From Archangium sp. (GTDB lineage: Bacteria > Myxococcota > Myxococcia > Myxococcales > Myxococcaceae), in NCBI GenBank assembly GCA_016793585.1, contig JAEUJR010000914.1, forward strand, positions 1-22,217: a DNA stretch of 22,217 nt. Direction: 5' to 3'. A program made the position numbers and the translations under genes. Numbering within the stretch: the stretch's first letter is position 1; each line of letters opens with the position of its first letter. Positions 7,591 through 16,800 of this stretch are shown here, in pieces. The notes beneath the pieces were generated by a model. The model was not told the DNA's origin and made no database searches. It saw only the letters and a list, made by a program, of their open reading frames with translations.

Positions 7591-9852
7591 GTGACGGCGT
7601 CTCTCTTCGGTCCCGACGAGTTCGCCGCCGTCGCCGTCGGCCGCCCCGTTCGCGGCGAGTTCACCTACTCGGTGCCCGCCGAGCTCAAGCCGAAGCTCGC
7701 GCCCGGCCTGCGGGTGAAGGTGCCGTTCGGCCGCTCCACCATTCTCGGGTTCTACCTGGGGCCTGCGCCCGCGCCGTCCGAGACGGTTCGCAAGAAGCTC
7801 AAGCCCATCACCGCCACGCTCGAGGCTGAGCCTGCGCTGACGCCCGACGTCGTCGAGCTGTGCCGGTTCGCGGCGCAGCACTACCGCTACCCGCTCGGTG
7901 AAGTGCTGCGCGCGACGTTGCCACCGGGCCTCACGAAGGCGCAGGAGGAGAAGCAGTCGCGCGCCGAGGTCGTTCACTTCGCCATCGCAGAAGTCGGAGC
8001 AGATCCCTCGACGTTGACGCGTGCGCCGGCACAGCAGGCCGCGCTCTCGTACCTGCTCGCCGTCGGGGGGCGCGCGAACGTCGACGAGGTGGCGCACGCG
8101 ATTCCCGGCGCGAGGGAGCACCTGCGCGCGCTGGTGAAGAAGGGCCTCGTGCGCCTCGAGACGCAGGCGCTCGTGCACGGCGTGGTCGACGGCATGGGCA
8201 GCGCCCGGCCTGCGAAGCTGACCGACGAACAGGCGAGCGTCGGCGCCGAGCTCGAGGCGCTGCTCGACGCGGGGGGCTTCGCGCCGGTGCTGCTCCAGGG
8301 CGTGACGGGCAGCGGAAAGACCGAGGTCTACCTGCGCATCGTCGAGCGTGCGCTCTCGGCCGGCCATGGAGCGCTCATTCTCGTGCCCGAGATCGCGCTC
8401 ACGCCGCAGCTGGTGGGCCGGTTTCGCAGCCGCTTCGGGCCGAGCGTCGCCGTGCTGCACAGCGCGCTCACCGACAGCGAGCGCCTTCGCGCCTGGCAAC
8501 GGCTTCGCCGCGGAGACGTGAAGGTCGTCGTCGGCGTTCGTTCGGCCATCTGGGCGCCCGTGGCCGATCTGCGCGTCATCGTCGTCGACGAAGAGCACGA
8601 CCCGTCGTTCAAGCAGGACGAGAAGCTGCGGTACCAGGCGCGCGACCTCGCCGTCATGCGCGCGCGGCAGGCGAAGTGTCTGGTGGTGCTCGGCAGCGCG
8701 ACGCCATCACTCGAGACGCTCGAGAACGCCCGCAAGGGCCGCTACCGGCACCTGAAGCTCACCCGCCGCGTCGACGATCGCCCGATGCCCGAGCTGCACC
8801 TCGTCGATCTGCGCCTCGAGCGCCCGAAGACGGTGGAGACCCGCGACACCGAGCCGCCCATGCTGTCGGGGCCGCTCAAGCAGGCGATGCGCGAGACGCT
8901 CGAGAAGGGGCAGCAGATCATCCTCTTCTTGAATCGCCGGGGGCACGCCACCTTCCTCACGTGCGAGGTGTGCGGGCAGAACCTCAAGTGCTCCGAGTGC
9001 GACGTGTGCCTCACGTACTACCGGGCCAGCGGCCGCGTGCAGTGCAACTACTGTGGCCGCGCGCACCCGCTGCCGAAGGGCTGCCCGGAGTGTGATGGGC
9101 CGCTGCTGCAGCTGGGCGTCGGCACCGAACGCATCGAGGCCGAGGTCGCCGAGGCGTTTCCCCAGGCGCGGCTGGGCCGGCTCGATCGTGACGCGGTGAC
9201 GACGAACGAGCGGCTCACCGATCTGCTCTCGAGCTTCGCCCGGCGTGAGCTCGACGTGCTCGTCGGCACGCAGATGGTCGCCAAGGGCCACGACTTTCCC
9301 GGCGTGACGCTGGTGGCGGTCGTGCTCGCCGACACGGCCCTCTCGCTGCCCGACTTCCGCGCCGCCGAACGAACGTTTCATCTGCTCACGCAGGTCGCTG
9401 GGCGCGCGGGCCGTGGCGCCGACGCCGGCCGCGTCATCGTGCAGGCGTACAACCCCGATGCCCTGCCCATCGCCGCGATGCTGAAGAACGACTTCGAGGG
9501 CTTCTCCGACGCCGAGCTCGCGCGCCGGCGTTCGCTGCAATGGCCGCCGACCTCGCGCATGGCGTCGATTCGCTTCGAGTCCGACAACGCCGAGCTCTGT
9601 GCCCGCACCGCGCAGCAGCTCGCCGCCATCGCCGCGCGCGCGATGCCACCGTCGTCACAGGGGGTGCGGTTGCTCGGCCCGGCGCCGGCGCCCATCTCGC
9701 GCATCAAGGGAAAGACCCGCTGGCAGCTCGTGGTGAAGGGCCCCACACATGCGGCCATCGCCGGCCCCCTCGACGCCATCGAACGCGCCCTCGACGAGGT
9801 GTCGTCGACGGTGAAGGTGATCATCGACGTCGATCCGGGCGCGATGCTCTGA
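7591..9852 (+). CDS. priA: Primosomal protein N', replication restart helicase PriA
   Basis: PriA recognises stalled forks and D-loops and starts DnaB reloading. It has 753 residues against about 730 in E. coli. The N-terminal 3'-DNA-binding domain (about 8-110) has the typical VPFGRSTILGFYLG segment. The helicase core has Walker A GVTGSGKTEV with Lys243, the DEEH box at 333-336 and the GSATPSLE motif. A zinc-binding insert (about 458-501) holds four Cys-x2-Cys pairs, ending CPEC at 498-501, plus one extra Cys (CSECDVC). Helicase lobe 2 includes GTQMVAKGHDFPGVTLV and QVAGRAGRG. The C-terminal domain ends DVDPGAML. All key residues look intact. The GTG at 7591 is the start, 10 bp after the preceding gene; no strong ribosome binding site is seen. 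Confidence 0.96.
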   Translation: MTASLFGPDEFAAVAVGRPVRGEFTYSVPAELKPKLAPGLRVKVPFGRSTILGFYLGPAPAPSETVRKKLKPITATLEAEPALTPDVVELCRFAAQHYRYPLGEVLRATLPPGLTKAQEEKQSRAEVVHFAIAEVGADPSTLTRAPAQQAALSYLLAVGGRANVDEVAHAIPGAREHLRALVKKGLVRLETQALVHGVVDGMGSARPAKLTDEQASVGAELEALLDAGGFAPVLLQGVTGSGKTEVYLRIVERALSAGHGALILVPEIALTPQLVGRFRSRFGPSVAVLHSALTDSERLRAWQRLRRGDVKVVVGVRSAIWAPVADLRVIVVDEEHDPSFKQDEKLRYQARDLAVMRARQAKCLVVLGSATPSLETLENARKGRYRHLKLTRRVDDRPMPELHLVDLRLERPKTVETRDTEPPMLSGPLKQAMRETLEKGQQIILFLNRRGHATFLTCEVCGQNLKCSECDVCLTYYRASGRVQCNYCGRAHPLPKGCPECDGPLLQLGVGTERIEAEVAEAFPQARLGRLDRDAVTTNERLTDLLSSFARRELDVLVGTQMVAKGHDFPGVTLVAVVLADTALSLPDFRAAERTFHLLTQVAGRAGRGADAGRVIVQAYNPDALPIAAMLKNDFEGFSDAELARRRSLQWPPTSRMASIRFESDNAELCARTAQQLAAIAARAMPPSSQGVRLLGPAPAPISRIKGKTRWQLVVKGPTHAAIAGPLDAIERALDEVSSTVKVIIDVDPGAML

Positions 9853-9873
9853 GGCCCTCGTTATCTTTCGAAG

Positions 9874-11604
9874 GTGAGCATCTGGGTCGAACTCACCCCA
9901 GCTGATGAGCAGCGCTTCGTCGAGGAGCGGCACTCGACCAACTTCGAACGCACGCGCTGGGGCTTCCTGGCGCTCGCGGGCATTCACGTGGTGCACGTCG
10001 CCCTCTTCGCGATGGCCGAAGGCGACACGCTCTGGCGAAGCCACATCGGCACGTCTCACGCGGTGGGGCTCGTGGTGGCCCTGGCGATCTCGCTCGTGGG
10101 CGCGCTCGGCCGAAATCGCCGGGCGGTGATCATCGGCCTGCCGGTCATCGCGGTCATGTGGGCCATGACGCTCGGCGCGACGCTCGCGGCCATCGACCAG
10201 CTGGTCACCACCGCGGTGACGCCCTTGCTCGTGGTCAACGTGACGGTGCCGCTCTTTCTGCGGGTGCGGCCGCGCATCGCGATCCCCGCGCAGCTCGCGG
10301 GCCTCGCCCTCTTCGTGGGCCTGCTGCCGTTGTTTCAGAGCAACGCGGCGCTGCGGCTCACCTGCGTGGCGAACGCGACGACCTTCACGGTGCTGGGCGG
10401 CATGTTGACGTTCGCGGCTGCAGTGCTGCACCGCAAGGACTTCGCCCAGCGCCAGCTCATCGCGCGCCAGAACGTCGAGCTGCAGGCGCTCGCCACGGCT
10501 GCGCAGGCCGCGAACGCCGCCAAGAGCCGCTTCCTCGCCGTGATGAGCCACGAGATTCGAACGCCGCTCAACGGGGTGCTCGGGCTGACCCAGCTGCTCG
10601 AGCGCGCACCGCTCGACGTCGCGAGCCGCGAGCTCGTCGCGAACATCTCGGGCGCCGGGCGCTCGCTGCTCACCATCATCAACGACCTGCTCGACCTCTC
10701 GAAGATCGAGGCCGGCAAGCTGACGCTCGAGCAGCAGCCGGTCGACGTGCGCAGCCTCGTCGAGCAGGTGGTCACGCTGCATCTGGGGCAGGCCACCGAG
10801 AAGGGGCTCGAGCTGGAGCACCGGTGGACCGGGCCCGGCCCGCAGTGGGTGCTCGGCGACGAGACCCGGCTGCGGCAGGTGCTCTCGAACCTGGTCACCA
10901 ACGCGCTCAAGTTCACCCACCGCGGCGGGGTGCGCGTCACCATCACGACGATGGCCCAGGGCGCCGACGTCGCCCTCACCTTCCGCGTCACCGACACCGG
11001 CATCGGCATGTCGGAGGAGCAGCGCCAGCGCCTCTTCGTCGCCTTCCAGCAGGCCGACTCGTCGACCACGCGCAGGTACGGCGGCACGGGCCTGGGTCTC
11101 GCCATCTGCAGGCAGCTCGTCGAGCAGATGAACGGGTCGATCGTCGTCGAGTCGTCGACGCCGCGGGGCAGCACCTTTCGCGTCGACCTGACGCTGCCCA
11201 CCTCGGCGCCCACGGCCACGCCCGCAGAGCCCCGGCCTTCGCACTTCGACGCGCGCGCGCTGGTCGCCGACGACAACGCGCTCAACGTGATGGTGGCTCG
11301 TGGCCTGCTCGCGCACCTGGGCGTCGAGGTGCTGGTCGCGAAGGACGGCCAGGAGGCGCTCGACCTGCTCGATCACGAGGTCGTCGACGTCGTCTTCACC
11401 GACCTGCACATGCCGGCGGTCGATGGCTTCGAGCTGGCGAGACGGCTGCGGGCGCGCGGCAACGTCGTGCCCATCGTCGCGGTGAGCGCCAGCGCGTTCG
11501 ACGACGATCGCCAGAGGTGCCTCGAGGCGGGAATGAACGACTCCATTCCCAAGCCGCTGCACCAGCGCGATCTCGAGCGGGTCTTGCGCAAGCTGGCCGC
11601 GTGA
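9874..11604 (+). CDS. Membrane hybrid histidine kinase with C-terminal receiver
   Basis: A 576-residue sensor kinase. About six hydrophobic segments (near 29-48, 62-79, 84-104, 113-129, 135-154 and 165-185) form an integral-membrane sensor with no large periplasmic domain. A helical linker leads to the HisKA domain with the H-box SHEIRTPLNG, whose His226 is the phosphorylation site. The HATPase_c domain shows N-box NLVTNALKFT, G1 DTGIGM, an F-box and G2 GGTGLGLAI. A C-terminal receiver (about 450-575) has the acidic pair in VADDN, phosphoacceptor Asp510 in FTDLHMP, a Ser in VSAS and Lys-Pro in PKPL, so it looks active. No HPt domain is present, so an outside phosphotransfer partner is expected. 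The GTG start lies 21 bp after priA. It converges on the SGNH gene, with stops 4 bp apart. The signal is unknown. Confidence 0.95.
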   Translation: MSIWVELTPADEQRFVEERHSTNFERTRWGFLALAGIHVVHVALFAMAEGDTLWRSHIGTSHAVGLVVALAISLVGALGRNRRAVIIGLPVIAVMWAMTLGATLAAIDQLVTTAVTPLLVVNVTVPLFLRVRPRIAIPAQLAGLALFVGLLPLFQSNAALRLTCVANATTFTVLGGMLTFAAAVLHRKDFAQRQLIARQNVELQALATAAQAANAAKSRFLAVMSHEIRTPLNGVLGLTQLLERAPLDVASRELVANISGAGRSLLTIINDLLDLSKIEAGKLTLEQQPVDVRSLVEQVVTLHLGQATEKGLELEHRWTGPGPQWVLGDETRLRQVLSNLVTNALKFTHRGGVRVTITTMAQGADVALTFRVTDTGIGMSEEQRQRLFVAFQQADSSTTRRYGGTGLGLAICRQLVEQMNGSIVVESSTPRGSTFRVDLTLPTSAPTATPAEPRPSHFDARALVADDNALNVMVARGLLAHLGVEVLVAKDGQEALDLLDHEVVDVVFTDLHMPAVDGFELARRLRARGNVVPIVAVSASAFDDDRQRCLEAGMNDSIPKPLHQRDLERVLRKLAA

Positions 11605-11608
11605 GGGG

Positions 11609-13834
11609 CTAGAAACAGACGCGCTCGGCGCCAGCGGGCAGGCACCTTCCCCGGCTGCCGGGCCCGAACGCGTCGACGCACGCCGCGTCGTCGGTGCACC
11701 TGCGCAGACACCTGAAGTCGGGGCCGGCGGTGGTGCTGCCCTTCGGGCATCGGGGCTTCACAAACGGGTGCCCCTGCGCGCACGCGAGGCGACGAACGCA
11801 GTCGGGGTACTCGAGACAAGGCGAGTCGGCCTCGAGGTTGCCCCACGGAATCGACGCTGGCCCGCCGAGCCGCGCTTCACAGTCGAGCAAGGCCTCGGCG
11901 ACCGGCGCTGGCGTCACGGGCGAGTCGCTCGCGGCACGTGAGAACTCGATCACAGGCTCGCCCTCGCGCCACGCCACCGTCAGCACCCGCTCGGCTTGCT
12001 GGTCGTAACCACTCACGACGAAGCCGACCCGCCACCGTCCCTCTGCGCGCAGCGGCAGCACGGCCGAGGCCCGATTTCGCGCGACCGCCAGCTGGGCCTC
12101 GCCGCGCAGCCCCTCGAGCAAGCGGAGCGAGGAGAACCAGAAGCCCGGGTTCTTCGACTCGCAGCGCACGCGGAGCCAGTCTCGAACCCGCTTCGTCTCG
12201 CAGCCGGCCTCGGCGCCGCCTTTGACGGTGAGCGTGGGCGCCGCGCTCCACGCCTGAGGCGACGGCAGCGAGGGCTGCTCAGGTACAGCAGGGCGATTGG
12301 GCATCACCTTCAGCGCCTCGGCGACGGTGGCAGCAGCAGCGCGCGTACCTTTCGGCGTCAGGTGAAGGTCGCCGAGCAGAAACGCGCCGGGCTCGGCAGC
12401 ACGCAGGGTGTCGGTGAGCTCGACGGCTCGCAGGCCACGCTCGTGGGCGGCGGCAACGAGCGCCTGGTTGAGCTCGAGGGTCGGCTCCATCTTCGTCGGC
12501 GTCGCGCCGTACTTCGCCCACTCCGTCGACGAGACCTGCACGTCGAGGGGCAACACCACGAGCGTCGAGTCCGGCAGGCTCGCGAGCGCATCGAGCACCG
12601 CCACGCCCGGCACCACCTTCGCCTCGACCACCGGCGCCGGGAGCTCCCACCGCAACTGCTCGAGTTCGGCGTAGCTGCGCTTGAGCGTCTCGTCGTGAGG
12701 CACCCGCGCGAGCTCGAGGCGCCGCCGCAGATCGGTGAGCCGCGCCTTCTCTTTTGCAGCGGTCGCCAGCAGCTCGGCCGTCACGGGAATCGACCTCGCC
12801 ATCTCGCTGCCCGTGTCGCGCACCACGTCGCCGACCTGTCTCGTGAGCACCTCGTTCATCAAGCGCTCGCTGCGAATGCCGCGCGGCCCATCGTCCTGGC
12901 GGGCGAGCGAGTCGAGCGCCTTCGTGCTCTCGCGAATCTGCGCTTCGAGGGGCGCGAGGCGCTGGGCGAGATCGGCCGGGCCCTGACCATGCATCGTGGG
13001 GGCCGGTGCACGCTGCTGCCGCTCGGCCTCGGTCAGCAGGTCCGTCCACGAGCCCTCACTCGTGGTGCCCCGATCGCGGCCGTCGAACTCGGCGAGCGCT
13101 TCGGAGTCTCCCCGCACCTGCTGTCGCTCGAGCTGCAGCTTCCGCAACGCGAAGACGAGGTGCGACTGTGAGAACAGCCAGCGCCGGCCCGGAAAGTCGC
13201 GAACACGGCCCGGTGCATTCTCGCGGCGCACGGCCCACCCGTCCCACACGGCGTGGCGCTTCACGTTTGGGCGGTCGAGCTCGAAGAAGTCGTTGGCGAC
13301 GTTGAAGACGAACACGATCTTCGCGCCGGGCCGCTCGCGCTGCAGTCGTCTGGCGACCGCGAGGTACTCGAAGGGCCCGTACGTCGGCACTCCTGCGTTG
13401 ATGACCTGCCGCCCACTCGCCTTCGCGAGCTGCGAAGGAAACGTGTCGGCTTCTTCGACGCCCAGGCCGAACACCTGCGAGTCACCGACGACGATGAGCT
13501 CGTCTGGCACGGGCGCTGGCCACTCGGGCCCCCGAAAGCCGCGGGAGTTGATGCGCAGCGAGGTGGCGGGGTTGCCGGTGAACGCGAGGCGCTGCGTCGC
13601 GAAGGGCTCGAGCCTGGTGCCCAGCTCGGCGTCGGGCAGGTACAGGTTCACGTGCGGGAACGCGCCGTCGTCGCGCAGCCGGAAGACGCCTTCGGCGATG
13701 ACGAGCCCCAGGAGCAGCCCGAGGCAGACCTTCAGCGTGGCGGAGCGGAGTCGGCGCACGAGGGCGATGAGACGCGTGATGACGCGGCGAGCGTTCCACA
13801 CGACCGCGCGGCCGGTTTTTCGACAGCCCGGCAT
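11609..13834 (-). CDS. Membrane-anchored SGNH-hydrolase-like protein with helical insert and Cys-rich tail
   Basis: About 741 residues from the ATG at 13834. A basic N-terminus leads to one transmembrane segment (about 31-53), which should place the rest outside the cytoplasm. SGNH blocks follow: GDSQVFGLG with nucleophile candidate Ser119, the NVANDF block with Asn181 (block III-like), and far downstream GDLHLTPKG with Asp489 and His491. Between blocks III and V lie roughly 300 extra residues, partly helical and Arg/Glu/Gln-rich, which is unusual. A beta-rich segment (about 540-640) precedes a 90-residue tail with ten cysteines, probably disulphide-bonded. A role in acyl or acetyl transfer to an exopolysaccharide or in ester hydrolysis is possible, but unproven. 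The start is uncertain: ATG 13861 would overlap the divergent start codon, and GTG 13801 is also possible. Confidence 0.75.
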   Translation of the reverse strand: MPGCRKTGRAVVWNARRVITRLIALVRRLRSATLKVCLGLLLGLVIAEGVFRLRDDGAFPHVNLYLPDAELGTRLEPFATQRLAFTGNPATSLRINSRGFRGPEWPAPVPDELIVVGDSQVFGLGVEEADTFPSQLAKASGRQVINAGVPTYGPFEYLAVARRLQRERPGAKIVFVFNVANDFFELDRPNVKRHAVWDGWAVRRENAPGRVRDFPGRRWLFSQSHLVFALRKLQLERQQVRGDSEALAEFDGRDRGTTSEGSWTDLLTEAERQQRAPAPTMHGQGPADLAQRLAPLEAQIRESTKALDSLARQDDGPRGIRSERLMNEVLTRQVGDVVRDTGSEMARSIPVTAELLATAAKEKARLTDLRRRLELARVPHDETLKRSYAELEQLRWELPAPVVEAKVVPGVAVLDALASLPDSTLVVLPLDVQVSSTEWAKYGATPTKMEPTLELNQALVAAAHERGLRAVELTDTLRAAEPGAFLLGDLHLTPKGTRAAAATVAEALKVMPNRPAVPEQPSLPSPQAWSAAPTLTVKGGAEAGCETKRVRDWLRVRCESKNPGFWFSSLRLLEGLRGEAQLAVARNRASAVLPLRAEGRWRVGFVVSGYDQQAERVLTVAWREGEPVIEFSRAASDSPVTPAPVAEALLDCEARLGGPASIPWGNLEADSPCLEYPDCVRRLACAQGHPFVKPRCPKGSTTAGPDFRCLRRCTDDAACVDAFGPGSRGRCLPAGAERVCF

Positions 13835-13859
13835 GCCTGTAGCAACGTGTCGCCCACTC

Positions 13860-16800
13860 ATGGCTCCGCCGGTTCTCCTCGTCGCCGACGACCTCTCCAC
13901 CATCGCCTCGGTGAAGCGTGTGCTCGGGCGCGAAGGCTACGAGGTGATTCTCGCGACCAGCGCGGCCGACGCCGTCATCGCGTGGGGCCATCACCTGCCG
14001 GGCCTCGTCATTCTGCAGCCCACCGTCGAGTCGGAGCGCGGCGCGATCGTGCTGGAGGAGCTGCAGCAACACCCCGACGCACAGCTGCTCCACGTCGTGC
14101 TGCTCGGCGAGTCGATTCCCGGGTTCGGGTACCACGTCGAGCCGCTGCCCATCGACCCCGAGCACTTCGCGAAGACGGTGCAGTCACAGATGCGCGCCTC
14201 GGAGGACGGCCAGGACTGGACCGTCTCGGAGCCGCCGACCGAGACCACGCCGCTGCGAGATCCCCCGAAGCTCGACGAGCCCGAGCCCTGGCGTGCGACC
14301 CGCCCGCCCTCGGCCACTCCGGCGGACGAACACCCCCAGACGCAGGAGCTCATCGAAGACGCGGCGCCCACGCCGCCCGATCCGCCCACGGCCGACCTCG
14401 AGCAACCACCGTTCGAAGCCTCACCCTCGACGATGACGCGGCTGTTCGGCGACTTGCCGAGCCTCGAAGACGAGCTTCACCGCGACGTCGAGGCGCAGGC
14501 GATGGCGTCGGTCGAGTCGTCGCTGCAGCAGCTGCCCACCGAAGACGACGAGCTGCAGCGGCTCGAAGACGAGGTGCGCGCCGAAGCCGCCCGCCGCCGG
14601 GCCGCACGAGAAGCCCAGGCCGCCCAGCCCGCCTTCACCCCGCCGCCAGTGCAGCCGCTGAACGAGCCGGCCGAACCGCCCGAGCCCGCGGTCGACACCG
14701 AGCGCTTCACCGACTCGTCCAGCTCCGACGAGACCTCGTTCGCCGACGTCACCACGACGCCGCCTGACGGTGCCGCCGACCCGACCTCGACGCCGATGGA
14801 GCCCGAGACGCCGACGTCGGTCATGCCGGCCCCCGTCGACTCCGCGACCGCCAGAGAGGTGCTCGCGCGCGCCGAGGCGATCACCCACGAGAGCCGCGCC
14901 ATCTCGCAGTCGCAGCGCCAGGCTGCCGACGCCGAGCGCCGCCGTGCCGAGTCAGAGCTCGACGCCATCAAGCGCCGCGCCGAACACGCCGAGCAGCTCG
15001 TGCGCCGCGAGCGTGAAGCCCGCGCCGCGGTGGAAGATCAGCTCGAAGAGCTGCGCGAAGAGGTGAAGACGCTCACCAGCCAGCTCGACAGCGAGCGGCA
15101 GGAGTCACAGGCACGCTTCGCCTCCGACCTCGAGGCCGTCAGCGCCCAGGCCGAGGCACGCCGTGCGGCCCAGGAGACCGAGCTCACCTCGCGCCTCGAG
15201 GCCCTGACTGAAGCGCACGCCGACCGCGAGACCGCGCTGTCGGCCCGCGTGAACGAGCTCGAGGCCGAGCTCGAGCGCCGCGACCAGCTCATCGCCGGGC
15301 ACGAGACGAAGGCCGTCGAGTTCGCGAGGCAGCTCGACTCGCTGGAGCGCCAGCTCGACGTCACCAACGCCACCGCCGTCGAGCGCGCCGCCGAGCGAGA
15401 GTCGTTGCTCGCCAGTCTCACCCACGAGCAGGACGCCGCCCGCAAGGCCGAGAGCCGCGCCGCGAAGCTCGACGGCGAGAAGGCCACGCTGCAGAACGAC
15501 TTGAAGGAAGTGCGCGCGCAGCTCGAGCTCGCCGCGAGCCGCGTGAAGGAGCTGACGACGCAGCTCGACGATGAGCGCCTCGCCCGCATGGAGGTCGAAG
15601 AGAAGCGCGACGAGCTCTCCACGAAGCTCGAGAAGGCCGTGGCCCAGGCCGTCGAGGCGCGCGGCGAGTCCGAGGCGGCGCTCAAGCTGGCGAGCGAAGT
15701 CGAAGGCGCGCTCTCGGTGACGAAGGGCGAGCTCGACTCGGTGCGCACCGATCTCGACGAGACCCGCCAGAAGCTCGAAGACGCCACGCACGAGCTCGCG
15801 ACCGTGATGGGCGAACGCCCAGCCCTGCTCGCCGAGATCGAGAACCTCAAGCGCGAGCGCGAGCAGCTGCTCGACGCAGCGAAGGCGCAGGACGAGCGGC
15901 TGGGCGAGCTCGAGTCGCAGCTCGAAGGCGAGCGGGCCCGAGCCGTCGCCCTCTCGACCGACGTGGCGAGCCACAAAGAGGCGCTCGAGACGCAGCGGGC
16001 GCGCGCCGACGAAGCCGATGCCCTCGCGCAGCTCACCACCGAGCGGCTCAAGGCCATGGAGCACCGGCAGGTGATGAACCTCGCCCTGCCTGGCCGCCGC
16101 GCGCTGGGCCTTCCCCGCAACGGCACCGTCTCGCTGGGCGAGCTCGCGACGCTGGTCAGCACCCTGGTCGCCGCGCAGGCCGACGTTCGCCTCGAGCTCG
16201 GCGTTCGCGGCGGCACCCGCACCTTGTGGTTCAAGAAGGGCGCGCTCCACGGCGCCGAGTCGTCGTTCGATCACGAGTCGCTCATCGATCGCGCCCGCCG
16301 TGACGGGCTCATCGACGCCCGGCAGGAGGCCGAGCTGCGGCTGCTGCGCACCGCCACTGCGCAGGAGCAGCTCGACGCCATGAAGGCGCGCGGCTACCTG
16401 CGGGAGATCGAGACGATTCCGCTGCTCCAGCGCGCGACCGAAGCCGTCGCCCTCGAGGCCTTCAGCGAAGAGACGACGCAGTACCGCCTCTCTGATGAGC
16501 CGCCGTCGATTCAGGTGCTGCTGGTGGCCGTGCCCCGCTCCACGCTGCCGCTGCTCGCCGAGGCCCTGCGCCGCGCCGTGCCCACCGACGTGTTGCTCGA
16601 GACGCTGGGTGGCGCCGAGGCCATCTGCGTCGCGACCGAGAACGACGTCGACCTGCGCGCCATGGGCTTCACCGACAAGGAGCGCAAGATGCTCTCGTGG
16701 GTCGACGGCGAGGCCTCGGTCGAAGACCTCACGCTGGCCGCAGGCCTCAAGCAGGAGCACGCCTTTCGTGCCCTGCTGGTCGCGAAGCTGCTCGGCGTCA

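Noticed and set aside
9655..11562. Long minus-strand open frame opposite the kinase gene
   Set aside because: The plus strand encodes a complete kinase with all catalytic boxes. The antisense frame is low-complexity and crosses into the end of priA.
14850..16060. Apparent repetitive DNA with recurring CTCGAG- and CAGCTCGA-like words
   Set aside because: It comes from coiled-coil codons (Leu-Glu, Gln-Leu-Asp). There is no constant repeat unit or spacer, so it is neither a tandem repeat nor a CRISPR array.
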